A stretch of 64,000 bases of DNA from Pseudorasbora parva (lineage: Eukaryota; Chordata; Actinopteri; Cypriniformes; Gobionidae): contig NC_090195.1 in the NCBI RefSeq assembly GCF_024679245.1, forward strand, positions 4,744,300-4,808,299. Reading direction: 5' to 3'. This document shows positions 42,061-54,300 of the stretch, piece after piece. Numbering within the stretch: position 1 is the stretch's first letter; each line of letters begins with the position of its first letter. The notes under the pieces are model-generated. The model searched no databases. It saw only the letters and a program-made list of their open reading frames with translations, and was not told the DNA's origin. The position numbers and the translations under genes are program-made.

Positions 42061-43099
42061 ACAGTGATGCATCATTTCCTGGGTTCTGCAATTACCCCAA
42101 AACAGTTTACGTTAGGTTTAACTAACAAATTGCTTAGATAGGCCTATCAAACCAAGTATAATTTAATTTCAAGAAACCACAAGCACGCATGGCAAGAAAC
42201 AAAACAACAATTTAAGGGTGTTTCTTCAGCTTCTGATTTTGGATAAATTAAACAGATTGTATTATAAGAAATCTTGGGAGTGGACTTTTTAATGTTTTTG
42301 CTACATGTTTTACATATATAGAATACAGCTCTCATTGTCCCAGAATTTTAGGCCTATTCAAATATTAAAATACATCATAATTGTTTTCTCTCCAAAAACT
42401 ATATAGCCTACAACGAGCGACATACATTAATTCAATTTCAATAAGTAGCCTAGCCTATTGTATGAAAATTATAATTCAAAATAATATTTTTTTTTACAAC
42501 AATTGCAACTTTTTACCTGTTGTCACGTACTGTCTCCGCTAATAAAGTTTTATAAAAACTAAAAGTGTGTTTATCGAGGAGATGACGGTGTCAGCGAAGA
42601 GGCTGAGGTGAAATTTGAAATATGTGATATGAATATGTGAAGGAAACAAGAACAATTTAGGTCAATTTAATTTACGAACAGAACTTTTTAAAAATTGAAT
42701 TAGGCTACCCACCTTTTAATTTTTAAGTTACACCCATAAGCGTCATGCGGCGGAGGGAAAAGGTGGATGTGCGTCATTCCCAATAAAACTGCTATTTTGT
42801 TACGCTATTCGAAACTCATGGATGTATGTTTAAAGATCAAATGTGCCTCTTGAGTAATTTCCTTCATCTTCACGTTGGTCTAGACATGATAGGTAATCAG
42901 CATTTTGTTGACTTTATCACGCAGACACTTGACAGAATAATTAGATCACCATTCTTCTCCCCAGAATTCCTTTGCGATAGTTTTTCCATGATAATAAAAA
43001 GACGGGCACTTTCGGCATGGTAAGTGTTCTCTTAATGTATCAGTCCTCCTAACCCATTTTTTAAGAGTGTATCACTTCAAATTATTAGCTGTGTGCTAT
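42061..43099. other. Upstream flank of the LTD-protein gene, no gene seen
   Basis: AT-rich with a short open frame at 42826-43023 that lacks recognisable domains or splice context. It may include promoter sequence for the minus-strand gene. Confidence 0.4.
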
Positions 43100-43315
43100 C
43101 CCTGTTGAAAAAAAAACAGCATATGCGGGTTAGATGTTTTATGGCAGCTGGTTTAAGATGGCCAAGTGCTGGTCCTAAACTGGTCCTAAGAAACTAGCTT
43201 CAGCTCAGGACCAGCTTAAACCAGCCCACGATTAACTAAAGATCAGCATAAACCTGCTCAAACCAGCTGCCATTTTTCAAAACATATGCTGGGGTTTTTT
43301 TTTAACTGGGATGTG
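43100..43315. mobile_element. Short palindromic MITE ('CAGCATATGC...GCTGGT' family)
   Basis: AAAAAAAACAGCATATGC at the left and GCATATGTTTTGAAAAATGG-like matter inverted at the right (AACATATGCTGGGGTTTTTT). The middle is made of repeated GCTGG / CCAGC / GGTCCT words. I recognise the type as a common cypriniform MITE. Confidence 0.6.
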
Positions 43316-43403
43316 GAGATTATAATTCCACTGTATTAATACTGAACAGCGGAGTATAAATCCCTGTTCCCTGTTTATTCATTCTGCATTTAATGTGGAA
43401 TAT

Positions 43404-43726
43404 TTAAAGGGATAGCTCAACCAAAAATGTAAGTTCTGTCATATTTTACTCAAATTGTTCCAAACCTGTATAAATTTATTTCTTCTGCTGAACACAAAAG
43501 AAGATTTTGAAGAATACAGGTAACCAAACACTTACATTACTATGGAAGTCAATTGGGGTCCATCAACCGTTTGATTACCGTCATTCTTCAAATTATCTTA
43601 TTTTGTCTTCAGCAGAATGCAATTAGAGAAACTCATACAGAAGAAAGAAACTCATACAGGTTTGGAACAACTTAAGGGTGAGTAAATGATGACAGAATTT
43701 TCATTTTTGGGTGAACTATCCCATTC
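43404..43726. mobile_element. MITE copy of the 'TTAAAGGGATAG' family
   Basis: TTAAAGGGATAGCTCAACC at the left and GGGTGAACTATCCC at the right, with inverted inner matches (GTTCCAAACCTGTATAAATT against the CATACAGGTTTGGAAC segment). The right terminus is degenerate (CCCATTCAA). Confidence 0.65.
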
Positions 43727-45453
43727 AATTCAAAAGACTTTTCTTTAATGAAATCAACAAGGGTTCAAATACAGTCAAATCTACACCCATAAATTCTGTC
43801 TTGCAACACCAGAGGTCACTGTCACCACAGTATTAGGTGTACTGTGTCTGGGGCTGTGTTCAAAATACAGGACCACCATACTATTCTTACTACTGCAGAA
43901 GTATATATACTATGTTTACTTTCCACAGTATCTAGTATGCATACAGATTTTTTCTATGCATGTATTACCCAAATGACCTACTACTTTTACCAAAATATGT
44001 AGTACGCAGAGCAAAGCACACTTTTAAAAGAACAAGGTATGGGACCTTAAAGGGTCCTTTAGGCGCTTCATATATGGAACATTATTGGGGTTCCCATAAT
44101 GGGATCATTTTATAGATTTAGTTTGAAATACATTTTTAATTTTAATGAAATTGAATGAATTTAACAGCTCATAAACATTCCGTATTACTACAACAATTGA
44201 AATAAACAGTTAAACATGAAAGTATGCAATCGTTTCTGTGGTTGTGGCTCATTTCGAAGGCCACAACTTCCGGAGGTTGCATTTATCGGCCGCATACTCC
44301 ATCAAGGGTATCTCATTTCAGAAAAGTAATAATTATGAAATTGACTTATTCACTGTAAAGTGTGAATAGTTGTAATAGTTCTTTATGACTCTGGAATGTA
44401 ATGGTTTCTTTACTGAAATGAGGCAACCTCAATGACGGGACGTAGCCTTTGAACTGACACAGCATCTACTTCTATAGCTATGTTTGGAATGGCATCCTAG
44501 TATACTTCTTACTGAATACTGTGCACTACAGTGTATTGTATATACTATATAATATTATTTCCAGTTCGATGGGAGGATTTACAGGGGAAGTAACCAGCAC
44601 ACTTTGGTGTAGTAGTCTAGGTCAATCAGGTATTCATGCTCTAAATGTTAGAGAAAAAGTACTAGTAGTGTGCTATTTTTAACTCTCCCAATTCACATTT
44701 TTGGTGTCTTAATTAACACATCCTTTTTCGAATCACAGTCTCTCTCTACTAATGAGCTGATGATTTGAATCAGATGTGCTAGATAGGCGAGACCTCCTAA
44801 ATCCAGCTCAGTTCTGTCTGTCTCTCTTGACAGTCTGTACACATTTTATCTGAATCACTTTCACTTCCTTGTTTTATGTATAATTCTTGCACTCTTGCCG
44901 GTTCCTCGTGTTCTACAGAAGCTGCCAAAAGCTGTTTTTGGCAGACACATCACACCCAAACCAGCCTACACACTGACACACTGTAAATACAGCCCATGTC
45001 TTTGGTGGTACAGTGTTTTACACTTAGGTTTTTTAAGGTCTTCAAGCAGATGCATCACATTACCTGTGATTATCACTGCCACTCAATCTGTTATTGTAAA
45101 GTGGAGTAGAGCTATTGAATCTTTTTATCGTTTGTTAAACATAATAAATCTAATCTTTAGTTGTTTGAGATTCATATTATTTCCAACTATATTTGTTTTA
45201 AATATTTTGTTAATCTTAGTTCTCTCAAAGTTATGAACAGACAAATATTAATGGAATGTTATAATAGAATAGAATGCAAATTGAATAATGGTCTTTAAAA
45301 ATGTTCATGAAAAATTTGCACTGACAGGTGAAGTGAATACCTCTGATTATCTCTTCATCACGGCACCTGATAATAGTGGGTGGGATATATTAGGCAGCAT
45401 GTGAACATTTTGTCCTCAGACGAAACTCAGAAGACGTGTTAGAAACAGGAAAA

Positions 45454-46276
45454 ATGGGCAAGCGTGAGGATTTGAGCGAGTTTGACAAGGGTCAAGTTGT
45501 GATGGCTAGACGACTGTGTCAGAGCATCTCCAAAACTGCAGCTCTTGTGGGCTGTTCCCGGTCTGCAGTGGTCAGTATCTATCAAAAGTGCTCCAAGGAA
45601 GAAACAGTGGTTAACCAGAGACAGGGTCATGGGCGGCCAAGGCTCATTGATGCACTTGGGGAGCGAAGGCTGGCCCGTGTGGTCCGATCAAACAGACAAA
45701 CTACTCTAGCTCAAATTGCTCAAGAAGTTAATGCTGGTTCTGATAGAAAGGTGTCAGAATACACAGAGCATCGCAGTGTGTTGCGTATGGGGCGGCATAG
45801 CCGCAGACCAGTCAGGATGCCCATGCTGACCCCTGACCCCGCCGAAAGCAGCAACAATGGCACGTGAGCATCAGAACTGGTCCACAGAGCAATGGAAGAT
45901 GGTGGCCTGGGCTGATGTATTACATTTTCTTTTATATCACGTGGATGGCCGGTGTTTGTGTGTGTGTGCGTTGCTTACCTGGGGAACACATGGCCCCAGG
46001 ATGCACTATGGGAAGAAGGCGAGCTGGCGGAGGCAGTGTGATGCTTTGGGCAATGTTCTGCTGGGATACCTTGGGTCCTGCCATCCATGTGGACGTTACT
46101 TTGACACGTACCACCTACCTCAGCATTGTTGCAACTCCTGTATACCCTTTAATGGAAACGGTATTCCCTGGTAGCTGTGGCTCTTTCAGCAGGATAATGC
46201 TCCTGCCACAAAGCAAAAACGGTTCAGGAATGGTTTGAGGAGTTGACTTGGCCTCCAAATTCCCCAGATCTCTATT
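45454..46276 (+). pseudogene. Decayed Tc1-like transposase
   Basis: Begins [20 protein letters not shown] and continues with the Tc1 paired-type DNA-binding domain ([40 protein letters not shown]). It then runs through frameshifts into catalytic-domain pieces (PGEHMAPGCTMGRR, GGGSVMLWAMFCW, IHVDVTLTRTTYL) and stops after LTWPPNSPDLY at a TAA. Missing are the rest of the DDE domain and clear terminal inverted repeats, so it is a dead 5' fragment. Known family role: cut-and-paste transposition. Confidence 0.88.
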
Positions 46277-46319
46277 AATCTATGTCACCATTCACAATGT
46301 GCTAAAAATGTGTCATTGA

Positions 46320-47403
46320 TGCATGTTTACATGCACACCAGTAAACTGATAACTCACAAATATCAGCTTATTGAAATAACCAGTTTTCCCCATGTACCTG
46401 CAAACCAGTAAACTGACAACGCAAGTAAACCGCGTTTACATGACTTTATTAATAAACCGGGTAATTTCCTTGTAGTGACGTCAAAAATAATAATGTCTGT
46501 GCCTGACTCGGAGTATTACAAATGTTTTAAAGCTGTGATTATGTTTACAGTGTGCAATATAACATGAGTTCATGTTACGCGTGTAAAAAAACAGTATTTT
46601 TCGCACAATTGACTTATCTGTACAGCGCTGTTTCCTCTGTCCTAAAAACGGCCTGATGATTTCCTTGTTCTATGAAGTCCCTCCTTCAGAAACACGTAAC
46701 GAGTTCTGATTGGGCCAGCGGTTCCTGTGTTGTGATTGGACAGCAGCTTAGTGCACTTTGCCCGGAAAGGTCCCGCCTCTTACCATAACGGGGAGATGCA
46801 AGCGCTGAATGCTCTTCTCCACATGAGAGAGCAACGAGACCACGCCCCCTATTTTGCGTGTTCTTGTGGGCGGAGGGTTAGTCAACAAACGGTTCTAGTG
46901 ACGTCATTACATCCCTGCACTTCCTGCTGTAGTCCAAACCGGCCGTTCGCTGAAGGCTTTGAAAGGGAACTTCTGTTAAATAAAATATCTCGCTTTGCAT
47001 TGAACTTTGAGCTTTATAATTTTACAGGTATTATTAATGCTCTAACAGCAACATTACACACTAAATAAAGTTTGAAAGATGGAATCGCGAAGAACGGGAC
47101 CTTTAAAAGAGTCTGCGTTTGTGATATTTGTCCTTATTTCATGCAAAACGCTAGCTTGCTCTGTCTGGATGCATTTAAATCTGCTCTGAGTATGCGTTTT
47201 TGTCACCGATCACACATGCACACTTTAATAAGCCGACAGAAAGCAGGTTAATGCGTTTACATGCAGTTCGGACCGGTTTATGCTTACGCCGTTTATGACC
47301 TTACTCCGATAAAAGAAAACGGGTTACCGCTTTTTTATTAATGTGTTCATTGTCGGCTTATTAGGCATAATCGGCTTAAGAACGTGCATGTAAACGCACC
47401 TAT
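46320..47403. mobile_element. TIR element (~1.1 kb), 'GTTTACATGCA' family
   Basis: GCATGTTTACATGCACACC at the left and GTGCATGTAAACGCACC at the right are inverted. Repeated CGGCTTA / TAAACCGG words lie near both ends. It starts about 45 bp after the Tc1 relic, so the Tc1 copy may have been cut by it. The ORF at 46736-47068 has no recognisable domain. Confidence 0.6.
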
Positions 47404-48459
47404 TGTTATCTGTTGGATTTCAGATTACAAACAAATGTAATCTATTCTTGAATTATCACTCAAGAAGGCCAACATTTTAAGCCAAATAAGTTTTTTTCAG
47501 CATAATTGTTGATAATGGTATGCTAATGCTAATGCAAAAATAGGCAAAAAATATAATAAAATGATGATAAAACAAACACAATTCTGCTTTGCTCTCTGAT
47601 AAGATGATTTCAGATGCCATGTAGGAAGTATAAGGTGGTTTTTCCGCTTCATTCAGTGTTAAATCATCTCGTCGTCCTGTCATATTTCTGAGATTACAGA
47701 TCATATCACAATGTGTTTGAGCTCCATTTAACTCTAATGTTGTCCTCTCTTTACCTCTAGCACTTGTTCTTTTTCTCAGAGTCTGTTTTGATGGCAGTTT
47801 TTAGACATGATGGCGGGACATCTGGACCCTTATGGGGCTGTTGATCTATGTTTGAGGAATTAGACTGGAAGATCACTCTCTCCTCCAACCCTCAGTATTG
47901 TTTCTCCATATGGGAGCTCAGGAGACCCGGGGAGTGTTTGACAGGCTTATTATAAGAAAGTGTTGCTTGTCATGTTGAATGGAAAGGCTTTGAGGCATCA
48001 GGGTATTTCTGGATGTGTTTGGCTCATTCCTCAGCATGTGTATGCAAGCATCTGTTCATTTATTTGTGAATGAGATATTGACTCACTCTGGCAGACAGGA
48101 TGTTTGAATCATTGAAGTGTAACACATAACAGACTCCACGCTCACATGAAATGCTCTGCAAACTAAGCAGCTGTAGTTGTGTTACAGACAGTACATGCAT
48201 GTGAATGCTTCAGATCTCACCTGCATTTCATAAAAACTAAAATATTAAATAATTGAAAAAGTATGTTGTTGCCGTTTCACCTTAATCCATTAGATCTTCA
48301 GGGCTCTTTCAATTTCCGCCAGTTCTTGGCCATGACTTGTATCTTTGCAAAGTCAGTTTTTTGATATTGTCTTTTTCATTGGCCTCTCTCCTCTTCTTGT
48401 ACATTCAACCATGCTCTGGAGAATGGTTTTGGCCAGCAAGGGGAGTGAGGTTTACACGC

Positions 48460-48600
48460 ACTAAACCTCACTCCCATCCGGGTCACGGCACCAAATGTGT
48501 CCGGTCCCCGGTGTGAGGAGGGCACGCTAACAAGGACGCTAAAAACCGCAGCCTCTAGCGTCAGTCATTAGTGTGCCCTTTGAGGCCAGATGAGTGAGGT
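48460..48600 (-). mobile_element. Possible tRNA-derived SINE fragment
   Basis: GC-rich island in AT-rich DNA. On the minus strand it reads TTAGCGTGCCCTCCTCACAC, then CGGGGACCGGACAC and GGTGCCGTGACCCGGATGGG, which resembles a tRNA-like head with degenerate A and B boxes. No poly(A) tail or second end was seen; it could be part of an LTR element instead. Confidence 0.3.
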
Positions 48601-48900
48601 TTAAGGCTACAACATACTCCACAAGAACAGAGGAAAAAGGAACTGGTTCTGGATGGTTATTATGTTGCAATACCATGGGGACAGTTTTTCATCCGTTTTG
48701 TCTTATCAGCGCTTTTGACGGTGCAATCTCCAATACTGAGAGTTCCTGTGTGTTTTTTCAATGCTTCATTATCATTATTCTCTTCTACAAGGTGTTGAAA
48801 AGTGTTGATGGGAACCTTGACGGACCCCTACTGTGGTTTGGTTTGCCAACTATACAGATTTTAAAAAACAAACTTATTTTAAAGATTTTTTAAGCCAGTG

Positions 48901-48904
<4 letters not shown>

Positions 48905-48960
<56 letters not shown>
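48905..48960. repeat. (TA)n microsatellite
   Basis: About 28 TA units in intergenic DNA. Confidence 0.95.
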
Positions 48961-48964
<4 letters not shown>

Positions 48965-50891
48965 TTCAAAAAATGGTTGATAATTGACCCCTACATAAAG
49001 AAACATACAATTAATTAAAAATGGATATAATAAGAAATGTTACAAATAATTAACTTTAAAAATATTAAGATATCAGATCGTTAAAAAATAAATTAATATT
49101 TATAGATTAAAAAAGCTATAATTAAAATTATATTAATTTTAACTAATATATTTTAAACACATAATTTATACATTATTATAAAAAGTGAACCTAGAATATA
49201 TTAATATTAAATAAAAAGCTATTTTTAAAATGTATTAAAAAGAAATATTATATTTTTACAAAAGTCTAGATGCTTTTTTGTCATTGATGTCATTTGTCTA
49301 GACGTCATTGTAATGTAGTAAAACTGAACAGTTGTTCTCTTTGTGTAAAACACATAAAGCTGTGCCTTTGTGCCAGAATTGGCACGTCTGGACAGAGAGC
49401 TAAATTTAATGTGTTTGTCATTTCTATTTTTAGTCAGAAGTATGAGAGATTGTGAGACTGTAGCATACACATGTGTGTGACAGTGTGTTCTGTCCTGTAA
49501 GCAGATGGTCTTCGGGTGTTCATTCGAAACATATGTAGGTCAGGTGCAGCATGGGCTGTTGTTACCGTGGAAACTAGGAGTCAAACATGACTGCAGTCTC
49601 ATCTCCATGATGCTTTGGGACACATAAACACATGTAGAGGACTTTATTAAAATATATGTATGTGATTTGATTATATCTCTTGCTAGTGCAAATGTATCAG
49701 GATGCAGCAAGAGTGCCGTAACACCTCTTCTCCGCTTTACCTGTCCACCTGTTCCTCTTCTGGGCATCCTGCCATCTAAAATAACCTGGCTTTACTGCTC
49801 TATCCATCATTCAGATACCAGCTTCGGGTAATAAATCTTCTGTCTGGCCCAGAAGGCTCATGGGAAGACTCTGTTCTATTTTACTTCTGAGAGGGAGAGA
49901 AATAAAAAACTAGAGCAGAGGAAATAAGGTTATGTCAGGTGTGGGTCTATTGCTAGTTTTTAACTATATCATTTCAGAAGCAATTCAAACTAAAGTTTTG
50001 ATGGGCAAAAAAGACATTTAATTTTTATAGATGTACATGCACAAAAGTTCTGTTTTAACAAATGTAAATAATGCACGTTGTTTGAAAGTGAAATTTTATT
50101 TTATTCGATTGCAAAAAGAGCATTTATTTCATAAAGAGATTTTCCTCATTGTTTACATTACACAAAGCCTTAAAGTTCTGCATAATTGTCACATGCCTGT
50201 CCTGTCTTGTGTGCACATGTGGGTTTTGTGATGTCTAGCATGTGCTCCTGTCATTGTCTGATCCCTCCCCCTTGTTATCTGATTAGTGTTGATTTCTCCC
50301 ACCTGTTCCCTCTTGATTTCTTCCCTTTATAAGCTCCTTGCCTGCGTCCCAATTCGCATACTATGCATCCTAAATAGTATTCGAAAATAGAATTAGTATG
50401 TCCCAAATCGTAGTATGTTGAAAAAAGTATTCCAAAGATTCCCGGATGGTTTACTATTTCCGGTCCGAATTCACAATATGGATCGATGGGCACTCTAACG
50501 GCTGATATTGCCCACAACCCACTGCGAGTTGGACGAGGATTCGATTAGAACTACAAACGCGGATAAAAAGTGTTAAAAAACTACAAACATGACGGATGTG
50601 CAAGTTTGACGGTTAAGCATGCGGTTAAGTAGAGTTTAGATAAAGGGGTTTGAGTGACCCTATCAATATTTAACCTGACAAAAATATATTTATTCAGTGT
50701 TGTCCACATTATACTTCACCTGCAGCAGCATTGTGAACTTTTGTAATGACACGTTTGGCCATTAACTTTTAAATGCATCATTATATTTAAACTGCAAACA
50801 CACGAGGAGAGTCTCTGACCCACAAAGACCCACACATGGCAGATCAACGAGCGGCTACATTTCTCTCCGATACGGCAGGAGATTAAACTGT

Positions 50892-51049
50892 CTGTTAATC
50901 ATTACATACTTAAAACTGATCGTAGTGTTTATAACTTTGTAAGACTGGCCAATCTATAGAACAGTTTTTCTTGCCATTGTTCTATGGATTGGCCAGTCTT
51001 ACAAAGTTATAAACACTACGATTCGTTTTAAGTATGTAATGATTAACAG
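50892..51049. repeat. 158-bp near-perfect palindrome (72-bp arms, 14-base loop)
   Basis: Arm 50892-50963 (CTGTTAATCATTACATAC...TATAGAACA) is the reverse complement of 50978-51049 with 3 mismatches in 72 and no gaps. The loop is GTTTTTCTTGCCAT. It could be a foldback element or a hairpin-forming transcript; arms are much longer than an ordinary animal microRNA precursor. Confidence 0.9.
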
Positions 51050-51240
51050 AATAACAGTTTTTTTTTTAGTTTGTTATTCCTTCACCTTTTCTGTTTCGCT
51101 ATTTTGTTTCTTTCTTAGATAATGCTTTTTCCAACCCCCGCCATTACATTCTGATCTATTACTGCTTTGTCATCTCTGTCTTGATATTACATTTTTATAG
51201 CTTTTTCCTTCTATTTTCCTTTTTTTCTCTTTGACTTTTA

Positions 51241-51306
51241 TCTAGCTATTTTGTAAAGCACTTTGGTCAATCTTGTGGCGGTTGTAAATGTGTTATATAA
51301 ATAAAA
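51241..51306 (+). repeat. Retroelement 3'-tail-like sequence next to the minisatellite
   Basis: TTTGTAAAGCACTTTGGTCA and GTTGTAAATGTGTTATATAAATAAA match the usual 3' end of fish non-LTR retroelements. Similar words occur at 58976-59045 (AAGTTTATTTGTATAGCACA) and 39270-39335. Only the tail is present. Confidence 0.45.
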
Positions 51307-51369
51307 TGACCTTGACAATGGCTAGAAAAACGAATTTTATTGCACTCCGAGAGCCCCTTGTGGTCGGGG

Positions 51370-54300
51370 GCTTGTTGTGGCTTGTTTCCGTTGTGGTTTG
51401 TTTCTGTTGTGTTGTGGTTTGTTTCTGTTGTGTTGTGGTTTGTTTCCGTTGTGGTTTGTTTCTGTTGTGTTGTGGTTTGTTTCTGTTGTGTTGTGGTTTG
51501 TTTCCGTTGTGGTTTGTTTCTGTTGTGTTGTGGCTTGTTTCTGTTGTGTTGTGGCTTGTTTCCGTTGTGTTGTGGTTTGTTTCTGTTATGTTGTGGCTTG
51601 TTTCTGTTGTGTTGTGGTTTGTTTCCATTGTGGTTTGTTTCTGTTGTGGCTTGTTTCCGTTGTGGCTTGTTTCCGTTGTGTTGTGGTTCGTTTCCGTTAT
51701 GTTGTGGCTTGTTTCCGTTGTGTTGTGGTTTGTTTCTGTTGTGTTGTGGTTCGTTTCCGTTATGTTGTGGCTTGTTTCTGTTGTGTTGTGGTTTGTTTCT
51801 GTTGTGTTGTGGTTTGTTTCCGTTGTGTTGTGGTTTGTTTCTGTTATGTTGTGGCTTGTTTCTGTTGTGTTGTGGTTTGTTTCCATTGTGGTTTGTTTCT
51901 GTTGTGGCTTGTTTCCGTTGTGGTTTGTTTCAGTTGTGTTGTGGTTTGTTTCTGTTGTGTTGTGGTTCGTTTCCGTTATGTTGTGGCTTGTTTCCGTTGT
52001 GGCTTGTTTCCGTTGTGTTGTGGTTTGTTTCCGTTGTGTTGTGGTTTGTTTCCGTTATGTTGTGGCTTGTTTCCGTTGTGTTGTGGCTTGTTTCCGTTAT
52101 GTTGTGGCTTGTTTCCGTTATGTTGTGGCTTGTTTCCGTTGTGGTTTGTTTCCGTTGTGGCTTGTTTCCGTTGTGTTGTGGTTTGTTTCTGTTGTGTTGT
52201 GGTTTGTTTCCGTTGTGGTTTGTTTCTGTTGTGTTGTGGTTTGTTTCTGTTGTGTTGTGGTTTGTTTCCGTTGTGGTTTGTTTCTGTTGTGTTGTGGTTT
52301 GTTTCTGTTGTGTTGTGGTTTGTTTCCGTTGTGGTTTGTTTCTGTTGTGTTGTGGTTTGTTTCTGTTGTGTTGTGGTTTGTTTCCGTTGTGGTTTGTTTC
52401 TGTTGTGTTGTGGCTTGTTTCTGTTGTGTTGTGGCTTGTTTCCGTTGTGTTGTGGTTTGTTTCTGTTATGTTGTGGCTTGTTTCTGTTGTGTTGTGGTTT
52501 GTTTCCATTGTGGTTTGTTTCTGTTGTGGCTTGTTTCCGTTGTGGCTTGTTTCCGTTGTGTTGTGGTTTGTTTCCATTGTGGTTTGTTTCTGTTGTGGCT
52601 TGTTTCCGTTGTGGCTTGTTTCCGTTATGTTGTGGTTTGTTTCTGTTGTGTTGTGGTTTGTTTCCGTTGTGGTTTGTTTCTGTTGTGTTGTGGTTTGTTT
52701 CTGTTGTGTTGTGGTTTGTTTCCGTTGTGGTTTGTTTCTGTTGTGTTGTGGTTTGTTTCTGTTGTGTTGTGGTTTGTTTCCGTTGTGGTTTGTTTCTGTT
52801 GTGTTGTGGTTTGTTTCTGTTGTGTTGTGGTTTGTTTCCGTTGTGGTTTGTTTCTGTTGTGTTGTGGCTTGTTTCTGTTGTGTTGTGGCTTGTTTCCGTT
52901 GTGTTGTGGTTTGTTTCTGTTATGTTGTGGCTTGTTTCTGTTGTGTTGTGGTTTGTTTCCATTGTGGTTTGTTTCTGTTGTGGCTTGTTTCCGTTGTGGC
53001 TTGTTTCCGTTGTGTTGTGGTTCGTTTCCGTTATGTTGTGGCTTGTTTCCGTTGTGTTGTGGTTTGTTTCTGTTGTGTTGTGGTTCGTTTCCGTTATGTT
53101 GTGGCTTGTTTCTGTTGTGTTGTGGTTTGTTTCTGTTGTGTTGTGGTTTGTTTCCGTTGTGTTGTGGTTTGTTTCTGTTATGTTGTGGCTTGTTTCTGTT
53201 GTGTTGTGGTTTGTTTCCATTGTGGTTTGTTTCTGTTGTGGCTTGTTTCCGTTGTGGTTTGTTTCAGTTGTGTTGTGGTTTGTTTCTGTTGTGTTGTGGT
53301 TCGTTTCCGTTATGTTGTGGCTTGTTTCCGTTGTGGCTTGTTTCCGTTGTGTTGTGGTTTGTTTCCGTTGTGTTGTGGTTTGTTTCCGTTATGTTGTGGC
53401 TTGTTTCCGTTGTGTTGTGGCTTGTTTCCGTTATGTTGTGGCTTGTTTCCGTTATGTTGTGGCTTGTTTCCGTTGTGGTTTGTTTCCGTTGTGGCTTGTT
53501 TCCGTTGTGTTGTGGCTTGTTTCCGTTATGTTGTGGCTTGTTTCCGTTATGTTGTGGCTTGTTTCCGTTGTGGTTTGTTTCTGTTGTGGCTTGTTTCCGT
53601 TGTGGTTTGTTTCCGTTGTGGTTTGTTTCTGTTGTGGCTTGTTTCCGTTGTGGCTTGTTTCCGTTGTGTTGTGGTTCGTTTCCGTTATGTTGTGGCTTGT
53701 TTCCGTTGTGGCTTGTTTCCGTTGTGTTGTGGTTTGTTTCCGTTGTGTTGTGGTTTGTTTCCGTTATGTTGTGGCTTGTTTCCGTTGTGTTGTGGCTTGT
53801 TTCCTTTGTGTTGTGGCTTGTTTCCGTTGTGTTGTGGCTTGTTTCCGTTGTGGCTTGTTTCCGTTGTGGCTTGTTTCCGTTGTGGCTTGTTTCCGTTATG
53901 TTGTGGCTTGTTTCCGTTGTGGCTTGTTTCCGTTGTGGTTTGTTTCCGTTGTGGTTTGTTTCTGTTGTGGCTTGTTTCCGTTGTGGCTTGTTTCCGTTGT
54001 GGTTTGTTTCTGTTGTGGCTTGTTTCCGTTGTGGCTTGTTTCCGTTGTGTTGTGGTTCGTTTCCGTTATGTTGTGGCTTGTTTCCGTTGTGGCTTGTTTC
54101 CGTTGTGTTGTGGTTTGTTTCCGTTGTGTTGTGGTTTGTTTCCGTTATGTTGTGGCTTGTTTCCGTTGTGTTGTGGCTTGTTTCCGTTATGTTGTGGCTT
54201 GTTTCCGTTGTGGCTTGTTTCCGTTGTGGCTTGTTTCCGTTATGTTGTGGCTTGTTTCCGTTATGTTGTGGCTTGTTTCCGTTGTGGTTTGTTTCCGTTG

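Larger units (their letters stand above)
47404..50891. other. Intergenic, no gene seen
   Basis: Only short open frames without domain signatures, one (TA)n run, a possible SINE piece and a degenerate TIR-element end near 50345-50480 (GCGTCCCAATTCGCATACTA). Confidence 0.45.

Noticed and set aside
42826..43023. 65-codon open frame upstream of the LTD gene
   Set aside because: Short, no domain, no convincing splice partners, unusual AT-rich codons.
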